DNA from: CAZFPA01 sp964520975
GTDB taxonomy: Bacteria; Bacillota; Negativicutes; Selenomonadales; Selenomonadaceae
DNA: 11,626 bases
NCBI GenBank assembly: GCA_964520975.1
Contig: CAZFPA010000057.1
Span: 1-11,626, forward strand
Reading direction: 5' to 3'
The position numbers were made by a program, and so were the translations under genes. Numbering within the stretch: the stretch's first letter is position 1; the number at the start of each line of letters is the position of its first letter. The notes beneath the pieces were generated by a model that was not told where the DNA came from, did not search any database, and was given only the letters and a program-made list of their open reading frames with translations. Shown here piece after piece: positions 1-5,365 of the stretch.

Positions 1-213
1 TGTAATCGACAGGGAATCCACACCCGTACCCACGAGCTGGGTACCATAAATCGAATACACTTCCTGCGCGTTCGTGGCTGCCTGGTTCACGCTCTGGCGT
101 GAATAGCCGGTCGTGCTCGCATTGGATATATTATGTCCTACTGTATCCAGGGAAAGACGGTTCGTGTTGATACCGCCTACCATGGTATTGAGTCCGGCAA
201 AGGTCGATCGCAT
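1..213 (-). CDS. flgK: Flagellar hook-associated protein 1 (FlgK), N-terminal part, cut by window edge
   Basis: FlgK forms the first junction ring between the hook and the filament and is exported through the flagellar type III apparatus. Only the first 71 codons are visible; the rest lies before position 1. The translation begins MRSTFAGLNTMVGGINTNRL and then carries DTVGHNISNASTTGYSRQ (residues 23-40). This is the conserved N-terminal signature of flagellar rod and hook-associated proteins, whose helix takes part in polymerisation and export. The ATG at 213 lies 15 bp after the stop of the preceding flgN-like gene, with a modest purine-rich ribosome site (AGAAGTGAG). It is the fourth gene of a flgM-flgN-flgN-flgK unit. 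Its chaperone is expected to be one of the FlgN proteins encoded just upstream. A FlgK assignment is favoured over FlgE or FlgG because of the flgM/flgN neighbourhood and this exact N-terminal pattern. Confidence 0.93.
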   Translation of the reverse strand, partial: MRSTFAGLNTMVGGINTNRLSLDTVGHNISNASTTGYSRQSVNQAATNAQEVYSIYGTQLVGTGVDSLSIT

Positions 214-228
214 ATTTATCACTCACTT

Positions 229-696
229 CTATATATTCGTATCAAACATCTTCATGCCGCCATCCGGCTGTGCCGGCTGCCCGCCCGAAGCCCCGTAGGT
301 GGTCCCGGCAGTAGCCTGTGTAATTACATTGATATTGAAATCAATATACTGCATGTTGCGCTTCAAAAGCTCCTGGTTGCGTCCATTGAGTTTTTTCAAA
401 CCTTTCATGACCTGCTGCAGTTTCTCCAGCAGGTGAAGCGCCATTTCCTTTTCCCGTGATGTTGGCTGCTTGGCAATGGCCTCGCTCAAATCACGGATTC
501 CCAGTGTTCGCAGCAGCTGTATCTTGGCCGCCTCACTTTTCTGCAGGCTGACCAGCAGCGGCTCCATCTCGGCTGCCGCAGCTCCCGAGGCAGCGGCTGC
601 ATGCTTTACCAGGTTCTGCTGCTGTTTCTGGCTGATTTCCAATATCCGGCCGCAGAGTATGAGCTGCTGCCGCAAGATTTCTATAATTTCCTTCAT
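229..696 (-). CDS. Second FlgN-like flagellar export chaperone
   Basis: A predicted 155-residue, mostly helical protein. I read it as a divergent member of the FlgN family, cytosolic chaperones that hold hook-associated proteins FlgK and FlgL for export. The C-terminal third carries the family pattern: RNQELLKRNMQYIDFNINVI (residues 106-125), then TTYGASGG (132-139), ending MFDTNI. This aligns with the same region of the gene immediately upstream, and FlgN proteins commonly end in an FD-T-K-A-like tail. The N-terminal half is a Gln- and Ala-rich helix with little recognisable identity. The start at 696 is chosen because GAGGAA lies at the right distance; the longer reading frame to 765 would overlap the previous gene by 59 bp. 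The spacer to the preceding gene is only 10 bp and the ribosome site overlaps its stop, which suggests translational coupling. Family assignment is an inference from motif and context. Confidence 0.78.
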   Translation of the reverse strand: MKEIIEILRQQLILCGRILEISQKQQQNLVKHAAAASGAAAAEMEPLLVSLQKSEAAKIQLLRTLGIRDLSEAIAKQPTSREKEMALHLLEKLQQVMKGLKKLNGRNQELLKRNMQYIDFNINVITQATAGTTYGASGGQPAQPDGGMKMFDTNI

Positions 697-706
697 TCGC
701 AGTTCC

Positions 707-1192
707 TCACGCTTTGAAATCAAAATTTTTGCTGTGGGAAACCATTTCCTGGCCCTTGCCGCCATACACCGGCTCTACCGCCGATCCACCAAGCTGATTC
801 AGCCGATAGTTTACAGCATTCAGAGCGCCATTGATGAGCACCTGATTATTGTCCCCGGCCTCCTGTACCTCGGCAATGAGCTTTGACAGGCTCTCATGCA
901 GCTTGCGCAGCCGGTCGGCCATCGCAAAGGAAGGCGCGCGACCAAAAACCTCAGCCATCTTCGTATCCGGCTGGATTTCCGGCTCTGCCGCCGCCAGCTT
1001 CCGCAATACATCCTGACGGTGCTGCTCGGCCTTATGGATACGGGAAAGGACCTTTTCCTCCAGGTCGACGACCTGTTCCAGACCTTTCATATCGACAGCC
1101 ACGAGTACAGCCCGTTTTTTCCTGCTGAGCTCCAGCATTGACTGATAGCCCTGCTGAATTTCCTCAAGTACATCGATGAGTTCCTGCCACAT
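707..1192 (-). CDS. flgN: Flagellar export chaperone FlgN
   Basis: A 161-residue, almost entirely helical, charged protein typical of FlgN (about 140-160 residues), the cytosolic chaperone for hook-associated proteins FlgK and FlgL. The N-terminal helix runs MWQELIDVLEEIQQGYQSML. The middle contains DLEEKVLSRI, resembling the usual FlgN 'eqleekl' segment. The C-terminal substrate-binding part has NNQVLINGALNAVNYRLNQL (115-134), VYGGKG (142-147) and ends NFDFKA, matching the FlgN C-terminal pattern. The start at 1192 has a very strong Shine-Dalgarno AGGAGGAA about nine bases upstream, in the 18-bp spacer after flgM. It is the second gene of the flgM operon. A related, more divergent copy follows directly, so this genome appears to have two chaperones where many have one. 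Confidence 0.88.
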   Translation of the reverse strand: MWQELIDVLEEIQQGYQSMLELSRKKRAVLVAVDMKGLEQVVDLEEKVLSRIHKAEQHRQDVLRKLAAAEPEIQPDTKMAEVFGRAPSFAMADRLRKLHESLSKLIAEVQEAGDNNQVLINGALNAVNYRLNQLGGSAVEPVYGGKGQEMVSHSKNFDFKA

Positions 1193-1210
1193 AAAAATGA
1201 TTCCTCCTGA

Positions 1211-1495
1211 TTAGTAGCGCGTCTGCAGCATTTTCGCTGCCAAAGCCTGAGCATCTACATTATAGGTTCCCGCTGCAATCTGATTTTCGTAGAAAACCAC
1301 CTTGTCCTGACGGACATCTGTCGAGGCATCCTTAGCCTTCTGCAGGGCCGCGCTGAAGCTCTGTGCCTGCGAGGATAATACGATCTCATCCTTGCTGCTC
1401 ACCGCTGCAGCAGTGCCTGTGGTCTTTCTCACGGACGTCTGCTGCGATGCATATACACCCGCCACGCCTGCCTGAATGGAATTATTGATAATCAT
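1211..1495 (-). CDS. flgM: Anti-sigma-28 factor FlgM
   Basis: FlgM binds the flagellar sigma factor (FliA/SigD) and blocks late flagellar transcription until the hook-basal body is finished. The 94-residue product matches Gram-positive-type FlgM. It starts MIINNSIQAGVAGVY, has a disordered Thr/Ala/Ser-rich segment (about 20-35), then DEIVLSSQAQSF (36-47). The sigma-binding C-terminal helices follow, with DVRQDKV, NQIAAGTYNV (71-80) and a final LAAKMLQTRY. I chose the ATG at 1495 because GGCGGTGA lies five bases before it. A GTG at 1504 in the same frame would add three residues and sits too close to AGGAAGG, but cannot be excluded. It is the first gene of the flgM-flgN-flgN-flgK unit, separated from the upstream yvyF-like gene by a terminator. 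Confidence 0.93.
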   Translation of the reverse strand: MIINNSIQAGVAGVYASQQTSVRKTTGTAAAVSSKDEIVLSSQAQSFSAALQKAKDASTDVRQDKVVFYENQIAAGTYNVDAQALAAKMLQTRY

Positions 1496-1606
1496 GCGTT
1501 TCACCGCCCTTCCTGCTGTGGTATATCTAAAGACTCCGCATTGTGCCGCCGGAGATGAATCCTTTCACTGCCTTTATTTTTTATACCTTCGGTAATGTAT
1601 CGAAAA
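1496..1606 (-). promoter_or_regulatory. flgM operon leader; promoter expected but not clearly identified
   Basis: This stretch lies between the terminator at 1607-1635 and flgM, so the flgM operon should have its promoter here. The best sigma-A-like -10 on the minus strand is TATAAA (plus-strand 1580-1585), but no convincing -35 stands 16-18 bases upstream; that position falls in the terminator T-tract. I also looked for the sigma-28 pattern (TAAA, about 15 bases, GCCGATAA). A TAAA is present, but no matching -10 follows at the right spacing. The entry records an expected but unresolved promoter. Confidence 0.25.
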
Positions 1607-1635
1607 AAAAAGCAGGAATCTTAACTCCTGCTTTT
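1607..1635 (-). terminator. Rho-independent terminator after the yvyF-like gene
   Basis: The stem AGCAGGA (1611-1617) pairs with TCCTGCT (1626-1632) around an 8-base loop, extended by A-T pairs. Read on the minus strand it is followed by nine Ts (plus-strand A run 1603-1611). It lies about 50 bp after the stop of the YvyF-like gene and isolates it from flgM. The plus-strand T run is only four bases, so termination is mainly in the minus direction. Confidence 0.88.
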
Positions 1636-1682
1636 CAGCTAAAAACAACGATTATATTATTTTATCGTAAAATATCTTTGAT

Positions 1683-1968
1683 TTACTTTCGTTTACGTCT
1701 ATTTATAGTTGCACTTCCATCCTCATCCTGACGCGTATACATGCCATGGCTGCGGTCCGTCGGCGTTACAACGCGCTTGCTTCTCACTGCCGCCACCTGC
1801 TGCATCAGATCCGCATTGCANNNNNNNNNNNNNNNNNNNNNNNNNNNNNNNNNNNNNNNNNNNNNNNNNNNNNNNNNNNNNNNNNNNNNNNNNNNNNNNN
1901 NNNNNNNNNNNNNNNNNNNNTTCCATATAAAGTTTGCCGCAGACCGGGCAATTCCCAATTTTCCCCAT
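1683..1968 (-). CDS. Flagellar operon protein of the YvyF/TIGR03826 type, interrupted by an assembly gap
   Basis: Two fragments flank the 100-N gap and together look like the YvyF/TIGR03826 protein, a small zinc-knuckle protein commonly encoded just before flgM in Firmicutes; its exact role is not established. The start codes MGKIGNCPVCGKLYME, with a CxxC pair as in the family N-terminus. After the gap comes CNADLMQQVAAV, resembling the end of the second zinc knuckle, then a basic tail ending INRRKRK. The ATG at 1968 has GGAG at good spacing; a GTG at 1977 is the alternative. The two fragments are in different frames across the stated gap, as expected if 100 Ns is a placeholder. The 186 real bases make exactly 62 codons, so the true missing length should be a multiple of three. 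The central helices and at least two cysteines are missing. The gene has its own promoter and terminator. Confidence 0.75.
1821..1920. other. Assembly gap of 100 Ns
   Basis: Exactly 100 undetermined bases, the conventional placeholder for a scaffold join of unknown size. It lies inside the yvyF-like gene and removes its middle. The real distance is therefore unknown, and coordinates to the right are relative to this placeholder. Confidence 0.99.
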
Positions 1969-2011
1969 CTTTATCACTCCTGGTTCATAGCTTTATCATA
2001 TCTTACGACTC

Positions 2012-2041
2012 ATTATAACGCCATTGTTCAGGATTTCGCAA
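2012..2041 (-). promoter_or_regulatory. Sigma-A-type promoter for the yvyF-like gene, within an inverted repeat
   Basis: On the minus strand TTGCGA (plus 2036-2041) is followed after 18 bases by a perfect TATAAT (plus 2012-2017). This would start transcription near 2005, about 37 bases before the ATG at 1968. The -35 element lies within a perfect inverted repeat, AGGATTTC and GAAATCCT around a 6-base centre (2030-2051), which could act as an operator or as an RNA hairpin for transcripts arriving from upstream. Confidence 0.6.
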
Positions 2042-2132
2042 GAGAAATCCTTCCCATCAGCGTTTCAACGAGGCGGGAGATATCAACTCACCGCCTCTTA
2101 TCTCCGTTCGCGCCAGCCACCTGCAGAGGTGG
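2030..2132 (-). other. Cluster of three hairpins between comF and the yvyF-like gene
   Basis: Three perfect inverted repeats stand in a row. CCACCT/AGGTGG has a 4-base loop (2117-2132), GAGGCGG/CCGCCTC a 14-base loop (2070-2097), and AGGATTTC/GAAATCCT a 6-base loop (2030-2051). An interlocking alternative, GGAGATA with TATCTCC (2076-2082 and 2099-2105), competes or interleaves with the second. None is followed by a T-run on either strand, so they are not ordinary terminators. They could be a structured 5' leader of the yvyF-like gene, a small RNA, or comF 3'-end processing structures. I do not recognise a known riboswitch core. Confidence 0.4.
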
Positions 2133-2149
2133 AGGACATCTTGTTCCGA

Positions 2150-2178
2150 GTTATAATAGATTTTCGGGGTTTTCACAA
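2150..2178 (-). promoter_or_regulatory. Possible second promoter directly after comF
   Basis: On the minus strand TTGTGA (plus 2173-2178), 17 bases, then TATAAC (plus 2150-2155): four and five matches to the sigma-A consensus. It begins seven bases after the comF stop and would start a transcript near 2143 that covers all three hairpins before the yvyF-like gene. Moderate evidence only. Confidence 0.4.
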
Positions 2179-2184
2179 TAGCAG

Positions 2185-2853
2185 TTATTTGCGTCCACTG
2201 GCCAAAACCAGGATTGTCACGCCAGCGGCACCCGACGCTTGCAGGACTTTAGTGCATGCCTCTAAAGTTGCCCCGGTCGTGAGGATATCGTCGACCAGCA
2301 GCACCTGCTGTCCCTGGACCGATATCCCCGCCCGCAAAGCAAAGGCTCCACGGACATTTTCCTGCCGCTGCCGGGCATCGAGACCATACTGCGGCTGCGT
2401 ACTGCGCCTGCGGCAAAGGGCGTCCGCCCAGGCTATGCCGCGGCCTTCCAGCCATTCCCGGAAGATGAGCTCCGCCTGATTGAAGCCGCGCTGCTTATGA
2501 CGCGCGACGTGCAAAGGGACAGGAACTGCGAGCGCTGCCTGCCAAAGCTCCGCAGGCAGGCGTTCCGCAGCCGCCTGCAGCAGCGTCTGGATGGCCGGCA
2601 GTGCCGCACGGTCCCGCTGGAATTTCAGCCGACGAATGAGGTGGCGCAGGCCTCCATCGTAGCCGCCTACAGCCCAGGCACCGCCCGTCACCAGCCGCGC
2701 CATATCCGGTGCCAGTGGCAGCCGCCGCACCTGCAGCGTTTTTCCCAGGCAGTCCGGGCACCACTGTCCAGCCATTTCGACAAAGCAGCGGCAGCCCGCA
2801 CAACGCGGTGGAAACAGAAAATCCAGTACAGCCTGCCATAAGGATTTCAGCAT
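2185..2853 (-). CDS. comF: ComF family phosphoribosyltransferase-like protein
   Basis: ComF proteins are needed for DNA uptake and processing in competent bacteria. They combine an N-terminal zinc finger with a phosphoribosyltransferase fold; the chemical reaction is not established. The 222-residue product is full length for the family. It shows FPPRCAGC with paired cysteines at 18 and 21 and a second pair in WCPDC at 32 and 35, which makes a four-cysteine zinc site. It also has KQRGFNQAE (120-128) and the PRPP-binding loop VLLVDDILTTGAT (184-196). The start at 2853 has AAGGGAGGG a few bases upstream, overlapping the recD2 stop, so the two genes are probably translated from one message. It is the last gene of the recD2-comF unit. 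Other competence genes are not in the window, so natural transformation cannot be claimed from this. Confidence 0.93.
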   Translation of the reverse strand: MLKSLWQAVLDFLFPPRCAGCRCFVEMAGQWCPDCLGKTLQVRRLPLAPDMARLVTGGAWAVGGYDGGLRHLIRRLKFQRDRAALPAIQTLLQAAAERLPAELWQAALAVPVPLHVARHKQRGFNQAELIFREWLEGRGIAWADALCRRRSTQPQYGLDARQRQENVRGAFALRAGISVQGQQVLLVDDILTTGATLEACTKVLQASGAAGVTILVLASGRK

Positions 2854-2865
2854 GATACCCTCCCT

Positions 2866-5028
2866 TTACAGCTGATGGCAGAGGCGTTCCGCCAGCAGCG
2901 TATATCGCTTTTTCGTGCGGTCATTTTCCACCGCGGTACGCAGGGCGGCCTTGCTGCCGAGCAGGATGACGCGCTTTCTGGCACGTGTCACCGCTGTATA
3001 GAGCAGGTTGCGCTGCAGCATCACATGATGACCGGGAACCAGCGGCAGCAATACAACCGGGTACTCGCTGCCCTGGCTCTTATGCACGCTCATGGCATAG
3101 GCAAGCTGCAGTTCCCCCAGCTCGTTCTTCTCATAGTCCACGGCCTGCTCCTCACTGTAGCGCACCGTGACCTGATCCGCCTCCAGTCGCTCGATGAAGC
3201 CGATATCTCCGTTGAATACCTGCTTGGCGTAATTGTTGCGGATCTGCATGACCTTGTCTCCCAGCCGAAAGGTCTGCGCACTGTTCACGAATTCTGCCTT
3301 ATGGGCAGCCGGAGGATTCAGCGCTTTCTGCAGCAGGCGATTGAGGTTCTCCACGCCACAGTCCTGGCGATGCATAGGCGAGAGCACCTGCACATCCTCC
3401 AAAGGGGAATACCCTTCCGCCGGCAGGCGCTGCTGGCAAAGCTCGACGATCTGCTGCGCCGTCTGGCCGGAGTCCGCAATCTCCAGGAATTCGAATTCAC
3501 TGTCCGGCACGCACTCAGGCATGCGGCCGGCATTGATTGCATGCGCATTGAGCACGATACGGCTCTCACCCTCCTGCCGGAATACCTCGGTGAGGCAGAC
3601 GCTCGGCAATACGCCGGAGCGCAGAATATCCTTGAGCACCGAGCCCGGCCCTACGGCTGGAAGCTGGTCGACATCACCGACCAGGATCACATGGCAGCCC
3701 TGCGGTACCGCGGCAAGGAAATGCTGCATGAGTACGATGTCCATCATGGACACCTCATCGAGGATAATGACATCGGCCTCCAGCTGCTCATCCGAGTCCT
3801 TGGCAAACATGGCGCCGCCCGCCTCATTGCGGCCGCCCTGTGCCTCCAGCAGGCGATGGACGGTGAGTGCCCGTCGGCCCGTCGTTTCCGATAGACGCTT
3901 GGCGGCCCGCCCGGTCGGGGCCCCGAGCAGAATCTGCAGGCCCTGCAGTTCGAGAACGTCGAGCATACCGCGCACAACCGTAGTTTTTCCTGTCCCTGGT
4001 CCACCGGTGAGCACAAAGATACCATGCTCCAGAACTGCCTCAACGGCCTCCCGCTGGCGCTCGGCCAGCGAAATGCCGGAGGCCTCCTCCCACTGGGCCA
4101 CAAGCCCGGCACGGTCTTCGACCGCCAGGGGTTCGGCCTTTTGCTGCAGCATGAGCAGCATTTCAGCGGTCTGCTTTTCCGCCTGATACAGATAGGGCGG
4201 GTAGATCAGGATACGTCCACCGGAGGATTCCATCGCCAGCCGCTCCATCTTGAGCTGCCGGCCAAGTACTTCCCGCACATCCTCACGCGGTACGTAGAGA
4301 AGCTTCGCCGTCCGCTCGATGAGCGGCTCCTCCGGAATGCAGCAATGGCCGGACAGCGAGATCTGCAGCAGGGCATAGTCGATGCCGGCGGCGATGCGCT
4401 TGGCATCCTCCCGCTCGATCCCGACGCCTGAAGCAATCGCGTCCGCGGTCGCAAAGCCGATACCATCAACCTCCCGGGCCAGGCGATAGGGGTCCGTTTC
4501 GAGCACGTCCAGAGCAAAGGAACCATAGCGGGCAAAGATCCGGGCCGCATAGGTCCCGGATACGCGGTGGCTTTCGAGCCAGACCATGATATCCCGCAGC
4601 TCGGCCTGTTCTTTATAGGAAGCGTAGATTTTTTCCGCTGTCTTTTTGCCGATTCCCTCTACCGCCGTCAGCCGGCCGGGATGGTTTTCGATGATGTCCA
4701 GGGTATCCGCCCCGAATTTCTGCACGAGCCGTCGCGCCATTGCCGGCCCGATGGCCGCGATGGCCCCGGAAGCCAGAAAACGTTCAATGCCCGCGGCACT
4801 TGTCGGTGCGGCCACAAGCATGTGCTCTGCCTTGAACTGGTCGCCAAAGCGCGGGTGAGTCACCCACTGTCCCTTGAGGGTAAGCAGCTGCCCAATGAGC
4901 GGCGCCGGAGCGTTCACAGTCACGCTCACCAGACCGTTCTGCCGCTCCGGGCGAAGCCGGAATACAGCAAAGCGTCCGTCCGGGCTCGCAAATATGACGT
5001 TTTCCACTACGCCTTCCAATTCTTCCAT
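2866..5028 (-). CDS. recD2: RecD2-type 5'-3' DNA helicase
   Basis: RecD2 is a superfamily 1B ATP-dependent helicase that unwinds DNA 5' to 3' and acts in repair and replication-fork maintenance without RecBC. The 720-residue product matches the family length and order. It has an N-terminal OB-like domain, then helix-hairpin-helix segments (GIGKKTAEKI at 125-134 and VDGIGFATADAI at 187-198). The helicase motifs follow: Walker A GGPGTGKTT (342-350), Walker B VIILDEVSMM (420-429), motif III GDVDQLPAVGPG (451-462), and near the C-terminus SVHKSQGSEY (647-656) and LLYTAVTRARKRV (675-687). The ATG at 5028 is chosen because GAGGAG lies nine bases upstream and the protein then starts MEELEGVVENV, as in relatives; an in-frame ATG at 5082 would add 18 unusual residues. 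It is followed by comF after 12 bp and is likely transcribed from the promoter at 5166-5194. Confidence 0.95.
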   Translation of the reverse strand: MEELEGVVENVIFASPDGRFAVFRLRPERQNGLVSVTVNAPAPLIGQLLTLKGQWVTHPRFGDQFKAEHMLVAAPTSAAGIERFLASGAIAAIGPAMARRLVQKFGADTLDIIENHPGRLTAVEGIGKKTAEKIYASYKEQAELRDIMVWLESHRVSGTYAARIFARYGSFALDVLETDPYRLAREVDGIGFATADAIASGVGIEREDAKRIAAGIDYALLQISLSGHCCIPEEPLIERTAKLLYVPREDVREVLGRQLKMERLAMESSGGRILIYPPYLYQAEKQTAEMLLMLQQKAEPLAVEDRAGLVAQWEEASGISLAERQREAVEAVLEHGIFVLTGGPGTGKTTVVRGMLDVLELQGLQILLGAPTGRAAKRLSETTGRRALTVHRLLEAQGGRNEAGGAMFAKDSDEQLEADVIILDEVSMMDIVLMQHFLAAVPQGCHVILVGDVDQLPAVGPGSVLKDILRSGVLPSVCLTEVFRQEGESRIVLNAHAINAGRMPECVPDSEFEFLEIADSGQTAQQIVELCQQRLPAEGYSPLEDVQVLSPMHRQDCGVENLNRLLQKALNPPAAHKAEFVNSAQTFRLGDKVMQIRNNYAKQVFNGDIGFIERLEADQVTVRYSEEQAVDYEKNELGELQLAYAMSVHKSQGSEYPVVLLPLVPGHHVMLQRNLLYTAVTRARKRVILLGSKAALRTAVENDRTKKRYTLLAERLCHQL

Positions 5029-5067
5029 AAAATAATACTCCTCAGACCACAAATTTAGACAGTTCCA

Positions 5068-5153
5068 TATAACGCGAAACAAGGTGTCCCCAGCCTCGGC
5101 AGGTGCGGGCGCAAACGAAAATACGAAACGAAACCTTGCCCCATGGCGTTATA
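5068..5153 (-). other. Foldable recD2 leader RNA (nested inverted repeats)
   Basis: Two nested complementary pairs enclose an approximately 47-base apical region: an outer TATAACGC (5068-5075) with GCGTTATA (5146-5153), and an inner CAAGGT (5080-5085) with ACCTTG (5133-5138). An asymmetric internal loop of 4 and 7 bases separates them. The predicted start of the recD2 transcript (near 5159) is only a few bases before the outer helix. In the minus-sense RNA the helix would therefore close at the 5' end, with the 3' side 40 bases before the start codon. No T-run follows. I do not recognise a known RNA family. Folding is inferred from complementarity alone. Confidence 0.4.
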
Positions 5154-5165
5154 AAACATGATTTC

Positions 5166-5194
5166 ATAGTATCATTTCCTTTTTCCGCTGTAAA
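5166..5194 (-). promoter_or_regulatory. Sigma-A promoter of the recD2-comF operon
   Basis: On the minus strand TTTACA (plus 5189-5194, five of six to consensus), 17 bases, then TACTAT (plus 5166-5171, four of six), with the extended -10 TGA directly before it. Transcription would start near 5159, giving a leader of about 130 bases before recD2. Confidence 0.65.
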
Positions 5195-5274
5195 GTCTCA
5201 TAGAGAAAGAATGTTCGGTTTTTACGAAAACCTCTGCCTATAGATTAAAAAACATAAATATTTTTGAAAAATAC

Positions 5275-5303
5275 AAGACAAGACTTTATATTTATGGTAT
5301 GAT
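5275..5303 (+). promoter_or_regulatory. Sigma-A promoter of the alanine/glycine symporter gene
   Basis: AAGACA (5275-5280, four of six to consensus), 17 bases, TATGAT (5298-5303, five of six) with an extended -10 TGG directly before it. The predicted start near 5310 gives a leader of about 55 bases, including a strong AGGAGG at 5352-5357. Confidence 0.6.
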
Positions 5304-5365
5304 ATATAGCATGTCATTTATATATACTTTTGTCCACTGTAAAAAGACACTAGGAGGATTTATCC

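Larger units (their letters stand above)
5029..5365. other. Divergent intergenic region between recD2 and the symporter
   Basis: This 337-bp region has no convincing gene. It is AT-rich from about 5150 to 5350. It holds a minus-strand promoter for recD2 (5166-5194), a foldable leader for that transcript (5068-5153), and a plus-strand promoter (5275-5303) with ribosome site for the symporter. Three CGAAA copies lie close together at 5115-5132, inside the leader loop. The symporter leader is only about 55 bases, too short for a riboswitch. Confidence 0.7.

Noticed and set aside
1683..1968. Frameshifted or broken yvyF pseudogene
   Set aside because: The frame change falls at the N gap, and the real bases sum to whole codons, so a placeholder gap explains it.
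2070..2097. Terminator after comF
   Set aside because: The stem is good but no T-run follows on either strand and the loop is 14 bases, so it is recorded only as part of a hairpin cluster.
2875..3894. Long plus-strand open frame opposite recD2
   Set aside because: It lies entirely inside the strongly supported recD2 coding strand. Its translation has no recognisable domain and is the expected by-product of GC-rich codon use.
3233..4186. Second long plus-strand open frame opposite recD2
   Set aside because: Ser/Arg/Cys-rich translation with no domain, overlapping another shadow frame and the helicase motifs of recD2.
5068..5153. Known riboswitch, SRP RNA or 6S RNA upstream of recD2
   Set aside because: I looked for core motifs of the T-box, c-di-GMP, TPP, SAM, THF, ZTP and fluoride classes and for the SRP RNA tetraloop region and found none. 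Only the helix pairing is supported.
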